DNA from: Streptococcus oralis
GTDB taxonomy: Bacteria > Bacillota > Bacilli > Lactobacillales > Streptococcaceae
Length of the DNA stretch: 64,000 bases
Direction of reading: 5' to 3'
Assembly (NCBI RefSeq): GCF_016028255.1
Contig: NZ_CP065707.1
Location: forward strand, 1,751,001 to 1,815,000
Within the stretch, counting starts at the first letter, position 1; the number at the start of each line of letters is the position of its first letter. Below are positions 20,910-29,915 of the stretch, one piece after another. The position numbers were made by a program, and so were the translations under genes. The notes beneath the pieces are model-generated. The model was not told where the DNA came from. It worked only from the letters and a program-made list of their open reading frames with translations, and did no database searches.

Positions 20910-23246
20910 TTATTTTCTAGTTTGGTAACGACTAGTTAGAATGAAAATCACCGTAAATACCAGCATCATGGCCCCATAAACAGGCAACGTTTGTCCAGTT
21001 AAGGTTGAAATTTCAAGCAACTTTTGAATCATTGGGAAGAGAGCTGTGGCTAGGAAGCCTCCTACAGACCAGACAATCAAGAGAACACGCCAGAGGGTAA
21101 ATGGCATACAGGCTCTAAATACAGATAAGAAACCAATTGACCCCAAGAGATAATAGAGGAGGGTTGAGATTTCTAACTCAGACCAACCTTGACTCGCTCC
21201 AAATATTTTCACAAAAAGGACGCTAAACACGACCATGAGGGCACTTGGTAGGGCGCGAAGCATGGATCTTCTGAGGAAGTTTGGTTCAACAGGCTTGATA
21301 TTTCGCTCAAAAGTCAAGACAAATGGCGGGAAACCTTCCACGAACTGGTCAATCATGGTAATCTGAATCGGAATGAAAGGGAAAATCAAGATCCACTCAG
21401 ACCGTCCTAGTAAAACACTGGCAATACAGATAACTGCTAACAGGAAGGAATAGATAGTTTTAATCAAGAAAATCGGTGCGATATGGGCAATGTTATTGAC
21501 CACACGACGACCTTCAAAGAGAATCTCAGGAACATCGTTGAAGTCTGAGTTCAAGAGAACCAAATTGGCAATCTGACGAGTCGCAGGATCTCCCTCAGCC
21601 ATCACGATAGAACAATCCGCCTCACGAAGAGCCAGAATATCATTGACTCCGTCCCCTGTCATAGCTGTTGTATGCCCTGCTTTTTTCAGCGTTTGGATGA
21701 TGAGTTTCTTTTGATGAGGGGAAACACGACCAAAAATTGCTGTTTCCTCAGCTATGGCAATCAATTCCTCATCCGTGATTTTCGAACAATCTACATAGCT
21801 GTGATAGTCGGCAAAACCAGCTTTCTGGGCAATACTGGACACTGTAACGGGATTGTCACCAGAGATAATCTTGAGTCCCACTTCCTGAGAACGGAGATAG
21901 TCTAGCGTCTCAGCTGCTCCTTCTCGAATGGGGTCCAAAATCTCCAGCAAGGCCAGAGCCTGAATATCAGATGGTTTCTGTGGTTTGTGATGGTCTAGTT
22001 TTTCCTGACTGAGGGCTAAGACCAAGACTCGTGACCCTCTCTCCAAGGCCTCTCTGGCTTCAGGGACTTCAGAGTCCAACAACATCTCAGGCGCCCCTAA
22101 GAAAACCGTTCCTAGACCTTCCAATTCCATAGCACCCCACTTGCGGTCGCTTGAGAAGGGAAGATTCGAAATCATAGGATAAGCAACTTCTCCCACAAAA
22201 CGCTGACGAATGGCTTGGGCTGTTGGATTTTTATCCTCACTATGAGCGATGTAGCTGGTTAGAATACTGGCAATAGCCTCGTCACCATAAGTTTCCGTCA
22301 GTGGAAGAACAGCCTCCACTTGCATCTTTCCTTGGGTTATGGTGCCCGTCTTGTCCAGACAGAGCATATCCACGCGCGCCAAGGTCTCAACAGAGTACAT
22401 CTCCTGCACCAAAACCTTTTTCAAGCCCAGCTTGATCACCGCTGTCAAAAGCGAAGTAATGGTCAAAAGGGCAATTCCCTTGGGCAACATTCCCAAAAGG
22501 GCTGTCGATGAATTTACAACGGATGACTTGAGGGGCAAACCTTTTAACATCAAGGCTTCTAACAAGAGAGCTAAACCAAAGGGAATGATAATCTTCCCAG
22601 TAAAACCAGCTAGTTTGTCCAGCGATTTCATGATACGGGAGTTAATGGGTTTCACTGTCTTAGCTTCCAGCATGAGTTTGGAAGCATAGTTGTCTGCTCC
22701 GACATGGTGGACTTGAGCCAAAACTGCGCCACTGGCTAGGAAACTCCCTGATAAAAGCAGAGCATCCACTTCCTTTTGCACCAAATCACTCTCCCCCGTC
22801 AACATGGCTTCATTGACTTCTGCGAATCCTTCCAGAACCAGAGCATCACTAGGGATTTGCTCTCCCGCAGACAAACGAATGACATCTCCTAGGACCAATT
22901 CTTCTGGATTAAGGGCGACTTCCTGGCCATAACGGATGGTTTTGACCTTTTCCTTGGTCATGAGATTGAGCTTGTCCACCATGTGTTTGGCCCGTAGCTC
23001 TGTCACAATTCCAGAAAAAGCGTTAAAGCAAATAACGGCAAAGAAGACCAGATTGCTCCAAGCCTGCACAAAAGCTAGCGCCAAAGCAATAGCAAAGTTT
23101 AAAGCGTTAAAAAGTGTAAAAACATTTCGTTTAAAGATTTGCCAAGTACTGGTACCGGCCGAAGCGGTAAAGTCATTGACCAAACCTTGAGCCTGTCTTT
23201 CCTTGACTTCTCTTTGGGTTAATCCCATTATCTTATTTTTATCCAT
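20910..23246 (-). CDS. Cation-translocating P-type ATPase (HAD-IC)
   Basis: A roughly 778-aa membrane pump with an actuator TGES motif, phosphorylation site DKTGTITQGK, hinge MTGDGVNDILAL and about eight to ten transmembrane helices. The M4 motif is PKGIALL rather than the CPx of soft-metal pumps or the PEGL of classical calcium pumps, so the substrate is unclear. I start at MDKNKIMGL. No good Shine-Dalgarno precedes it, and a -10-like TATGAT lies only 7 nt upstream, so a very short leader is possible. Its order next to plsC matches what I recall in pneumococcus. Confidence 0.88.
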   Translation of the reverse strand: MDKNKIMGLTQREVKERQAQGLVNDFTASAGTSTWQIFKRNVFTLFNALNFAIALALAFVQAWSNLVFFAVICFNAFSGIVTELRAKHMVDKLNLMTKEKVKTIRYGQEVALNPEELVLGDVIRLSAGEQIPSDALVLEGFAEVNEAMLTGESDLVQKEVDALLLSGSFLASGAVLAQVHHVGADNYASKLMLEAKTVKPINSRIMKSLDKLAGFTGKIIIPFGLALLLEALMLKGLPLKSSVVNSSTALLGMLPKGIALLTITSLLTAVIKLGLKKVLVQEMYSVETLARVDMLCLDKTGTITQGKMQVEAVLPLTETYGDEAIASILTSYIAHSEDKNPTAQAIRQRFVGEVAYPMISNLPFSSDRKWGAMELEGLGTVFLGAPEMLLDSEVPEAREALERGSRVLVLALSQEKLDHHKPQKPSDIQALALLEILDPIREGAAETLDYLRSQEVGLKIISGDNPVTVSSIAQKAGFADYHSYVDCSKITDEELIAIAEETAIFGRVSPHQKKLIIQTLKKAGHTTAMTGDGVNDILALREADCSIVMAEGDPATRQIANLVLLNSDFNDVPEILFEGRRVVNNIAHIAPIFLIKTIYSFLLAVICIASVLLGRSEWILIFPFIPIQITMIDQFVEGFPPFVLTFERNIKPVEPNFLRRSMLRALPSALMVVFSVLFVKIFGASQGWSELEISTLLYYLLGSIGFLSVFRACMPFTLWRVLLIVWSVGGFLATALFPMIQKLLEISTLTGQTLPVYGAMMLVFTVIFILTSRYQTRK

Positions 23247-23320
23247 AAATTCTATCATATCATTTTTTCTAGCAGAATTCTAATCTCATCCAAAAACTGT
23301 TGGCTGACAACTGAAAAAGT

Positions 23321-23349
23321 TTGCCAGTAGTCTTTTGATAAGGTATAAT
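23321..23349 (+). promoter_or_regulatory. Promoter of plsC
   Basis: -35 TTGCCA, 17-nt spacer, -10 TATAAT, about 30 nt before the plsC start and its GGAG ribosome-binding site. Confidence 0.85.
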
Positions 23350-23379
23350 AATAAAAGCAATACAATCGAAGGAGATCTC

Positions 23380-24129
23380 ATGTTTTATACTTATTTGCGT
23401 GGACTAGTCATGCTGATCTTGTGGTCCATCAATGGCAATGCCCACTATCACAATACTGATAAAATCCCTAGCCGAGACGAAAACTATATCCTCGTCGCAC
23501 CTCACCGTACCTGGTGGGATCCTGTTTACATGGCCTTTGCGACCAAGCCAAAACAGTTCATCTTTATGGCCAAAAAAGAGCTGTTTAACAACCGTATCTT
23601 TGGCTGGTGGATCCGTATGTGTGGCGCCTTTCCTATCGACCGGGAAAATCCTAGCGCTTCTGCCATCAAGTACCCTATCAACGTCCTCAAAAAAAGCGAC
23701 CGCTCTCTCATCATGTTTCCAAGTGGGAGCCGTCACTCAAACGATGTTAAGGGTGGAGTTGCCTTGATTGCCAAAATGGCCAAGGTTCGTATCATGCCTG
23801 TTACCTACACCGGTCCCATGACCTTGAAGGGCTTGGTTAGCCGTGAGCGTGTGGATATGAACTTTGGAAATCCTATTGACATCTCAGACATCAAGAAAAT
23901 GAATGATGAAGGAATCGAAATGGTTGCAGACCGTATCCAAGCAGAATTCCAACGTTTGGACGAAGAAACCAAGCAATGGCACAATGATAAAAAACCAAAC
24001 CCACTCTGGTGGTTTGTCCGAATCCCTGCCCTCATCCTTGCTGTGGTTGTGGGTATTCTAACGATTATCTTTACCTTCGTTGCAAGCTTTATCTGGAATC
24101 CAGATAAGAAGAGAGAGGCTCTTGGTTAA
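23380..24129 (+). CDS. plsC: 1-acyl-sn-glycerol-3-phosphate acyltransferase
   Basis: Acylates lysophosphatidic acid to phosphatidic acid at the membrane. The 249-aa protein has the HX4D catalytic motif in APHRTWWDP, the FPIDRENP motif, the FPSGSRHS variant of the glycerophosphate-binding FPEGTRS motif, and VMPVTYTGP-type motif IV (here IMPVTYTG). An N-terminal hydrophobic stretch and a C-terminal transmembrane helix (about residues 218-243) anchor it. I start at MFYTYLRG, preceded by AAGGAG at 6 nt. Confidence 0.94.
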   Translation: MFYTYLRGLVMLILWSINGNAHYHNTDKIPSRDENYILVAPHRTWWDPVYMAFATKPKQFIFMAKKELFNNRIFGWWIRMCGAFPIDRENPSASAIKYPINVLKKSDRSLIMFPSGSRHSNDVKGGVALIAKMAKVRIMPVTYTGPMTLKGLVSRERVDMNFGNPIDISDIKKMNDEGIEMVADRIQAEFQRLDEETKQWHNDKKPNPLWWFVRIPALILAVVVGILTIIFTFVASFIWNPDKKREALG

Positions 24130-24191
24130 GACAATGAGAACCGCTGCACAAAAACTCGATTTTAAGAGAAAATCCAGCAAGCCTTTCCATA

Positions 24192-24240
24192 AGAAATGCA
24201 TAGCATCAATGTTTTTGGACACTTGTTGCTATGCATTTTT
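24192..24240 (+). terminator. Terminator after plsC, member of a repeated hairpin family
   Basis: Long near-perfect stem (AAATGCATAGCA...TGCTATGCATTT) with a T-run on the plus strand. Its right flank TTTTTATGATCTTT closely matches the flank of two other hairpins, near 26.2 kb and 35.8 kb. Confidence 0.8.
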
Positions 24241-24297
24241 ATGATCTTTATCCCTGTATAATCAGAAGAAAACTCTACATTCTATATAGAAATTTTT

Positions 24298-24326
24298 TTG
24301 ACAAATTACTTTGATTTTGATATTAT
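24298..24326 (+). promoter_or_regulatory. Promoter of the vWA surface protein gene
   Basis: Consensus -35 TTGACA, 17-nt spacer, -10 TATTAT. A GGGGAGGA ribosome-binding site follows 8 nt before the ATG. Confidence 0.85.
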
Positions 24327-24353
24327 ATTATTAAAAAGGGGAGGATTTTTATA

Positions 24354-25718
24354 ATGAATCATAAACATTCTTTATTCGGGAAGTGCAAGTCTGTTTTATT
24401 GACGGTTGCTCTAGCGTCTGCCTTTACAGCAATGGGACAAGTTGATGCTGATGAGGTAAAGAATCCAAGTCAAGTTGCTAATGATCTTGCTCAAGTAGGT
24501 TCAAATGAACTTTCCACTAAAACTACTCAAACTAATCAACAAATTTCCGAAACAGTTAAGGAGATTCAAGATAAAGTTAATGTCTCTGTAGTACCACTTG
24601 ATAAAGCTCAACCTGGTGATATAGTTAAAGTAACTACTACTTCAACGGACGCCAAGGTAGATACTAAAGAAAACACAGCTGGTACAGAAGCAACTGCCAA
24701 AGCAGAGACTTCTGTAAGTGTTGAAACAACTCATTTAGCTGCTAAGGGAACTGCCGTTGGAGAAAAGACACCTGTTACAACAACAAAGACTGTTACAGAT
24801 CACGTTAATACAGATGACTATGTAGCTAATGTTACTCAAACTATCAAGAAAACTACATTTGAAAAAGTTTTGAAAGAAGCAGATGTAATAATTACTAAAC
24901 AAGCGGCTGGTTCTGCAGATATCGTCTTTACTATTGATAAGTCAGTTTCAATGGATTCTTCTATTCAAAATGTTGTACAGAATATCGAGAACTTTGTCCG
25001 TGATTTGGCTAATAAAAAAGTTGATGCTCGTCTTGGCTTAATCGCGTATGAGGCTGCTGACAATGTTCAATATTTCGATTTTAATAGATCTAAATTCACT
25101 AAGAATGTAGAGGAGTATATTAAGGCGCTTAGATCTATTCGAACATACGGCGGAACAGAAGAGCCTACAGTCCCTCTACATCATATTGCAACCTCAAAAG
25201 ATTATGATTGGTCTACAGCTTCTAATAATCGTCGTTTTGCATTCTTAATTACTGATGAAAGTATTGATTTCCGTACTCCAGGCATTCCAACAGTAGAAGA
25301 GACTCTGAAAGCTCTTAAAGCAGCAGATATTTCTCTATCAGTTGTAGGGATGAGATACACAGAATCGACCTTCAAACCTTTAGTTGAGGGGACAAAAGGG
25401 CTTTATCTTAATATTAATCAAGAATTTTCTAGTCTTTTAAATCGTGATTTTACAAATCATGTTGTTAAGACTGTCCAAGAAGGACGTGTTTACCGCATCG
25501 TAACAGAGAAATATGACTTCTTAACAGAGGCGCATGTCGTACTTAAACCAAAACCTATCGGAAGCACAAAGGCAGTTTATCATACTTCTACGCTTTCTAA
25601 TAAAGTATCTGAATTACCCAAAACTGGTGAAAAGGCATCTTCTAATTTATCCGTACTTGGAGTTGCCTTAATTGCAGTAGCCTCTGGTTTGACTGTTGGT
25701 GTTAAGAAAAAAGATTAA
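24354..25718 (+). CDS. LPXTG-anchored von Willebrand factor A domain surface protein
   Basis: A 454-aa sortase substrate. A signal peptide (about residues 1-32, non-YSIRK type) is followed by a Thr/Lys/Val-rich stalk (about 35-185), a vWA domain (about 188-375) and a cell-wall sorting signal: LPKTG at 421-425, hydrophobic span, KKKD tail. The vWA domain keeps a full metal-ion-dependent adhesion site: DKSVS (Asp195, Ser197, Ser199), Thr268 in YGGTEE and Asp301 in LITDES, so metal-dependent ligand binding is expected. It is monocistronic with its own promoter and terminator, and more AT-rich than neighbouring housekeeping genes, fitting an acquired adhesin. The ligand is unknown. Confidence 0.88.
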   Translation: MNHKHSLFGKCKSVLLTVALASAFTAMGQVDADEVKNPSQVANDLAQVGSNELSTKTTQTNQQISETVKEIQDKVNVSVVPLDKAQPGDIVKVTTTSTDAKVDTKENTAGTEATAKAETSVSVETTHLAAKGTAVGEKTPVTTTKTVTDHVNTDDYVANVTQTIKKTTFEKVLKEADVIITKQAAGSADIVFTIDKSVSMDSSIQNVVQNIENFVRDLANKKVDARLGLIAYEAADNVQYFDFNRSKFTKNVEEYIKALRSIRTYGGTEEPTVPLHHIATSKDYDWSTASNNRRFAFLITDESIDFRTPGIPTVEETLKALKAADISLSVVGMRYTESTFKPLVEGTKGLYLNINQEFSSLLNRDFTNHVVKTVQEGRVYRIVTEKYDFLTEAHVVLKPKPIGSTKAVYHTSTLSNKVSELPKTGEKASSNLSVLGVALIAVASGLTVGVKKKD

Positions 25719-26155
25719 GGAGATCCTTTTCATATAGAAGGTAGAGGAAAGGAGTTTTGCACCATTTAGACTCTTTGCCAACTCTAATAAGAGAAAAATA
25801 GTTAACAATGAGAGAGGGCCTCTTGGTCTTCTCTTTTAATATATTAAGAGCAAATTTCATATTCTACTCTATCATCCCAAAAAGATTTTGTCCCTCTTTC
25901 TTTAGAAATAAAGGAATATTTTCTTTTATCGAATAAATTCATGATAAAAATATCAGTCTTCAAAAATACATATTCCTAGTGTTAGTAATATAAAAATGAC
26001 TGAGATTAAAGTGTGTGATTTTCTACAAATATCTATCATTTCATCAATCCTATAATATTCTTAATAAATCTCGTCTGCTTCTTTCCAATGACAATCCAGT
26101 CACTTTTCATTATAGAACATGTATTTTTCTGCATTCAAAGAAACTCTAAAATCAT
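25719..26155. other. AT-rich intergenic stretch after the vWA gene
   Basis: It holds the vWA terminator at its left end. Beyond that I see only AT-rich sequence with short stop-riddled frames and no ribosome-binding site, so no gene is called. It may be decayed accessory DNA. Confidence 0.5.
25811..25837 (+). terminator. Terminator after the vWA gene
   Basis: Imperfect stem (AGAGAGGGCC with GGTCTTCTCT, loop TCTT) followed by TTTTAAT on the plus strand. Confidence 0.75.
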
Positions 26156-26205
26156 AAAAACGCATAATATAAGAAATTCAGAGAGTTCAATATTATGCGT
26201 TTTAT
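26156..26205 (-). terminator. Terminator after the esterase gene, repeated hairpin family
   Basis: Long stem (AAAACGCATAATAT paired with ATATTATGCGTTTT) beyond the esterase stop. T-runs exist on both strands, so it may act in both directions. It shares stem and flank sequence with the hairpin after ileS. Confidence 0.75.
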
Positions 26206-26267
26206 TATAGAAAGTTTTACTGAATTTTCCCCTCAAATTTAATTTTTGCCTTGTCTCTTCTCTTACT

Positions 26268-26960
26268 TTATTCAATCTCCCATTTCTTTGCCAACCAGTT
26301 AGAAAAAGACACAAATCGCTCAGCTACTTGCTCATGATGCCCATAAGGATCAAAGACAAACTGACCAGTCGGATAGCGTTGCTGAAGACTGGTATGGATC
26401 TGCTCAGCATAGGCTGGTGCTTGAGCCAAGCGATTGGTATGATGGGCTCCTTCTGTTTGACCGTTCTGTAAATACAGCAAACAGTCCAAATTTTTCACCT
26501 TTTCATCTCTGCAATAAGTCGTAAAATCAGGATACCAAAAGGAACCGCAGATAGAGAAGATACAGGAGACCTTGTCAAAATGGAAAAGACTGTATACAGC
26601 CGCCAAACCACCTAGTGAGTAACCCCCATAAGCAAGGCGATTTTTGTCCAGGCGATAAAGCGACTGCAACTTGTCTAAAAGACCTCCAAATAAATGACCA
26701 TGATAGGCATTTGCCTGACCACCAAAATCTGGAGCCCCCTCTCTCAGAGCCGATGCCTTCCAGGGAGTGTAGTCGTCTAGGCGATTTTTGGAGGTCAAGC
26801 CCACTAAAATCACAGATTCTGAAAGGGAAGATAGAAAATCCAAGTTTCCATCATTCAGGAGAATAGCTGGATAGGTTTGGTTGGGATCATAGGTCGAAGG
26901 AAGACTGACCCTAACTTGGATTCCTTCCCAATCAAACTCATTATTTATTGATAAAGTCAT
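26268..26960 (-). CDS. Esterase-D/Fes-like alpha/beta hydrolase, siderophore esterase candidate
   Basis: A 230-aa cytosolic hydrolase with nucleophile elbow GGYSLGGLAAVY (GxSxGG) and a C-terminal histidine region YGHHEQVAERF, matching the esterase PF00756 family that includes IroE/BesA-type trilactone hydrolases. No signal peptide. It is the last gene of an iron-type ABC operon, and its ATG lies inside the end of the binding-protein gene. This placement suggests it releases iron by cutting imported ferric siderophores; that is inference. The start could also be an upstream TTG adding seven residues. Confidence 0.72.
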   Translation of the reverse strand: MTLSINNEFDWEGIQVRVSLPSTYDPNQTYPAILLNDGNLDFLSSLSESVILVGLTSKNRLDDYTPWKASALREGAPDFGGQANAYHGHLFGGLLDKLQSLYRLDKNRLAYGGYSLGGLAAVYSLFHFDKVSCIFSICGSFWYPDFTTYCRDEKVKNLDCLLYLQNGQTEGAHHTNRLAQAPAYAEQIHTSLQQRYPTGQFVFDPYGHHEQVAERFVSFSNWLAKKWEIE

Positions 26961-27951
26961 TGATTTTCTCAAGGGAATCAATCACTGCTGGACCATAATC
27001 CATCAACTCATCATAAGAGATGGTCATGATCTTTTGATTCTTAATTGCAGGAACGTTTTCCAAAACAGCATTTTTCTTCATCAACTCTACTGCGTTAGCA
27101 TCCAACTTTTTATTGCGGTCGCTGGTTACATAGATAATCAATTCAGGATCCATTGACACGAGATTTTCCAAGGTCAAGCCTGATGTTCCCGTTGCAACGT
27201 TTGTATAACCAAGTTGATTTAGCAGGCTTTCTTGCAAAGCAGACTTGTAGGCACCGAAGGTGTCGTCATTATAAGCAACCATTATCAAAGCCTTTTTCTT
27301 TTCACCTTGACTTGCTGGGTTTGCTTTCTTAACAGCGTCAATTTTAGCTTGTAATTGGGCTGCGTATTCATTGGCCTTGTCCTGAACATTGAAAATCATT
27401 CCAAGATTTTTAACGTCTTCTACAATATTTCCCAAATCTTGCTGAATCGTTGAGAGAGAAGCTTTTTGTGTATAAACTGGGATTTTGTTTTCATTCCAAG
27501 TGCTAACTGTCCCCAAAGATTTTTCAGAAAACATCATGTTTCGACCCATCACAGCATCTGGTTCATAAGAAAGCACTGTCTCTTGTGAGACTGTTTTTTT
27601 ATCGCCAATTTGAGGAATAGTCGCAATCGCGTCCTTGTATTTGTCTGTTACAGCATTGTCAGGGTTGAGCATGCCAGCAATTTTATCCTTCAAGCCTAAC
27701 TCTAACAAGATTTCAGTTGTTGAAAGATTGTTGGTGATAACTTTTTCAGGTGCCTTGTCAAAGACTTGTTCGACTTCATTCCCCTTAGCATCATAGGTCT
27801 TGACCGTGAGTGGATAAGTCGTCTCTGTGCTAGCCTTTTGACTTGTTTCTGTGCTGGACTGTGTGGTAGCTTTTTCTGTAGTAGTGTTACCACAAGCTGC
27901 CATGGTTAGGGTAGCTACTGTTACGAGTAAAATGCTTAGTGTTTTTTTCAT
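26941..27951 (-). CDS. Iron-siderophore-type ABC transporter substrate-binding lipoprotein
   Basis: A 336-aa lipoprotein of the FhuD/FecB/BtuF (cluster 8) class. The lipobox is LTMAAC with the lipidated Cys at position 20, then a Thr/Ser/Glu linker and a two-lobed binding domain with the family's EILLELGLKDKIAG and YEPDAVMG segments joined by a long helix. Downstream of its permease and ATPase genes and followed by an esterase, it most likely binds ferric siderophores or ferric complexes. Haem or cobamide cannot be excluded from sequence alone. Confidence 0.86.
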   Translation of the reverse strand: MKKTLSILLVTVATLTMAACGNTTTEKATTQSSTETSQKASTETTYPLTVKTYDAKGNEVEQVFDKAPEKVITNNLSTTEILLELGLKDKIAGMLNPDNAVTDKYKDAIATIPQIGDKKTVSQETVLSYEPDAVMGRNMMFSEKSLGTVSTWNENKIPVYTQKASLSTIQQDLGNIVEDVKNLGMIFNVQDKANEYAAQLQAKIDAVKKANPASQGEKKKALIMVAYNDDTFGAYKSALQESLLNQLGYTNVATGTSGLTLENLVSMDPELIIYVTSDRNKKLDANAVELMKKNAVLENVPAIKNQKIMTISYDELMDYGPAVIDSLEKINDFINK

Positions 27952-27970
27952 CTTGTTTTCCTTTTCATTT

Positions 27971-28726
27971 TTATAAATAGTGAATCATGGCTTGCTGATC
28001 CTCGGTCCAAGTAACCTGACTTTGAACTCCGTATACAGTTTTCAATGACTCAGGGGTGATGATCTCCTTTGGAGTCCCTTGGTAAAGGATTTCTCCCTCT
28101 TTCATCAGATAGAGATAATCCGAATAGCGACAAGCAAGTTGAATATCATGCAGGACAGCTAGAACATTGACCTTGAGATTCTTCACAATGGCCAGCAAGT
28201 CTAGCTGGTACTTGATATCTAGGTGATTGGTTGGTTCGTCCAAGAGCAAGAGAGTCGGTTCTTGCGCCAAGGCGCGGGCTAATAAAACTCGTTGTTTCTC
28301 CCCCCCTGACAAGGACGAATAGAGACGAGTTTTCTTCTCAAGCATATCCACCTTGACGAGAGCATCTTGAACGAGAGCATAATCCCTTTCCCTTTCCTTC
28401 TGTAGAAAAGAGAGGTGGGGAGTTCTTCCCAGCAAGACGATTTCCTCAACTGTACAATCAAACTGCAATTGATTGAACTGGGTTACAACTGCCATCTGCT
28501 TGGCTGTTTCTTTGAGTGACCAATGCTCCAGCGGCTTTCCATCTAGGCTTATCAAGCCTTTGTCCGCCTTTTCCTGACGATAGAGGAGTTTAAGCAGGCT
28601 GGTTTTTCCACTTCCATTTGGTCCCAGTATCGTGTGAAATTGATGCCCCTCAACCTTAAGAGAAACTCCTTTTAAGATTTTTTTCTCTCCTAGTCCAAAG
28701 TGAACATCATTACAAATCAAGTCCAT
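27971..28726 (-). CDS. FecE/FhuC-type ABC transporter ATP-binding protein
   Basis: A 251-aa ATPase energising the iron-type importer. Walker A GPNGSGKTS (about residues 36-44), signature LSGGEKQRVLLARAL, Walker [14 protein letters not shown] and the switch His in AVLHDIQLA are intact. It begins 1 nt after the permease stop and ends about 19 nt before the binding-protein gene, so the set is one operon. Confidence 0.93.
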   Translation of the reverse strand: MDLICNDVHFGLGEKKILKGVSLKVEGHQFHTILGPNGSGKTSLLKLLYRQEKADKGLISLDGKPLEHWSLKETAKQMAVVTQFNQLQFDCTVEEIVLLGRTPHLSFLQKERERDYALVQDALVKVDMLEKKTRLYSSLSGGEKQRVLLARALAQEPTLLLLDEPTNHLDIKYQLDLLAIVKNLKVNVLAVLHDIQLACRYSDYLYLMKEGEILYQGTPKEIITPESLKTVYGVQSQVTWTEDQQAMIHYL

Positions 28727-28727
28727 A

Positions 28728-29774
28728 TCAGACCCTCACCTCCCTTCGCCTACCTCCAACAATGTAGATAAAGAAGGGAGCACCTACCAAGGCTGTGAAA
28801 ATACCAATTGGAAGCTCAGCATTTGGAATGATGACACGAGAAAGTACATCTGCCCAGACAACAAAGAGGGCCCCCAGTAAGGTCGCAATAGGAAAAAGCC
28901 TCCTGTAATTCGTTCCCACTAACCCTCGAGCTAAGTGAGGAGTAATTAGACCAACAAATCCAATAATCCCACAAGTAGCCACCAAGACTGCTGTCAGCAC
29001 AGCCACCATGGTCACATAAAGATACCAATAAAAGCGTAAGGGAATTCCCAAAGTTAAAGCAGCCTCATCTCCCATCATCATCGCATTAAAAACACGATAC
29101 TGAGTAGAGAAAAATAGAAAGGCCACTCCTACTACTATAGTTGGCAGGACTAAGTCAGACCAGGAAGTCCCAGCAAGCGAGCCCATGGTCCAAAACTTAA
29201 TGGTCATCACACTGTCAGCATTAGCACCAACTGAGATAATAAAGTTGGAAAATGCCAGAAAAAGAGCATTGACCACTGTTCCTGATAAAATCAGACTAGA
29301 AGTCGTCATCCTTCCCTGCATAGAGGCAATGATGAGGACAGCAATTGTTGCCAAAATAGCTCCAAGAAAAGCTCCAAGGTTAATCATCACTTTTAAACCA
29401 AGAATGATGCTCAAGGTTGCCCCTAGAGTTGCACCCGCAGAGATGCCTAAGACATAGGGCTCAGCGATGGGATTGTTCACTGTAGACTGCATTACGCTAC
29501 CACACATGGAAAGACCAGCCCCTACTATCAGACCCAGCAACACTCGGGGGAATCTCATGTTCCATACAATGGCAAGAGTGGACTTGGAAACCTCTCCTAT
29601 CTCAAGAGGAAACCCCAACCTGCTCAAAATAATCCGATAGGTATCGCCTAGATCAATCGCAACGGATCCCATAGAAACAGCTAGAAAGAGCGAAAACCCT
29701 AAAACAGCTAGCAAAACACCTAAAAGTAACACGAATTGCAGGTCCCGTCGGCTTCCAGAAAATTTGGAAAGCAT
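28728..29774 (-). CDS. FecCD-type ABC transporter permease
   Basis: A 348-aa polytopic protein with about ten transmembrane helices and the FecCD signatures: GLIVGAGLSMCGSVMQ near residue 80, NPIAEPYVLGISAG and the C-terminal GFVGLITPHLAR cytoplasmic loop that contacts the ATPase. Only one permease gene is present, so the channel should be a homodimer; the pneumococcal Pia, Piu and Pit importers use two, as I recall. AAAGGAGG precedes the ATG by 6 nt. First gene of the operon. Confidence 0.92.
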   Translation of the reverse strand: MLSKFSGSRRDLQFVLLLGVLLAVLGFSLFLAVSMGSVAIDLGDTYRIILSRLGFPLEIGEVSKSTLAIVWNMRFPRVLLGLIVGAGLSMCGSVMQSTVNNPIAEPYVLGISAGATLGATLSIILGLKVMINLGAFLGAILATIAVLIIASMQGRMTTSSLILSGTVVNALFLAFSNFIISVGANADSVMTIKFWTMGSLAGTSWSDLVLPTIVVGVAFLFFSTQYRVFNAMMMGDEAALTLGIPLRFYWYLYVTMVAVLTAVLVATCGIIGFVGLITPHLARGLVGTNYRRLFPIATLLGALFVVWADVLSRVIIPNAELPIGIFTALVGAPFFIYIVGGRRREVRV

Positions 29775-29806
29775 GCAAACCTCCTTTGATAGAATCTTAA
29801 AAATTT

Positions 29807-29852
29807 AGAAAATTCTCATAAAAAGTATACCATATTTTCATTAAATGAACAA
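29807..29852 (-). promoter_or_regulatory. Promoter of the iron-uptake operon with a palindrome at the start site
   Basis: On the minus strand: -35 TTGTTC, 17-nt spacer, -10 TATACT with TGG ahead of it. The perfect palindrome AGAATTTTCT starts about where transcription should begin, a position suited to a repressor. The regulator is unknown. Confidence 0.65.
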
Positions 29853-29870
29853 GGATGGAAATATATATAG

Positions 29871-29915
29871 AAAAAGCCCTCTGAGATCAGAGGGCTGATT
29901 TGAGCTCGGGCTAAA
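29871..29915 (-). repeat. Terminator-containing repeat, copy B
   Basis: Minus-strand hairpin GCCCTCTGA/TCAGAGGGC with T-run, preceded by the 20-nt segment TTTTAGCCCGAGCTCAAATC also found in copy A near 30.2 kb. The two stems differ by a paired C-G to T-A change, so the base pair is kept. Confidence 0.75.
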
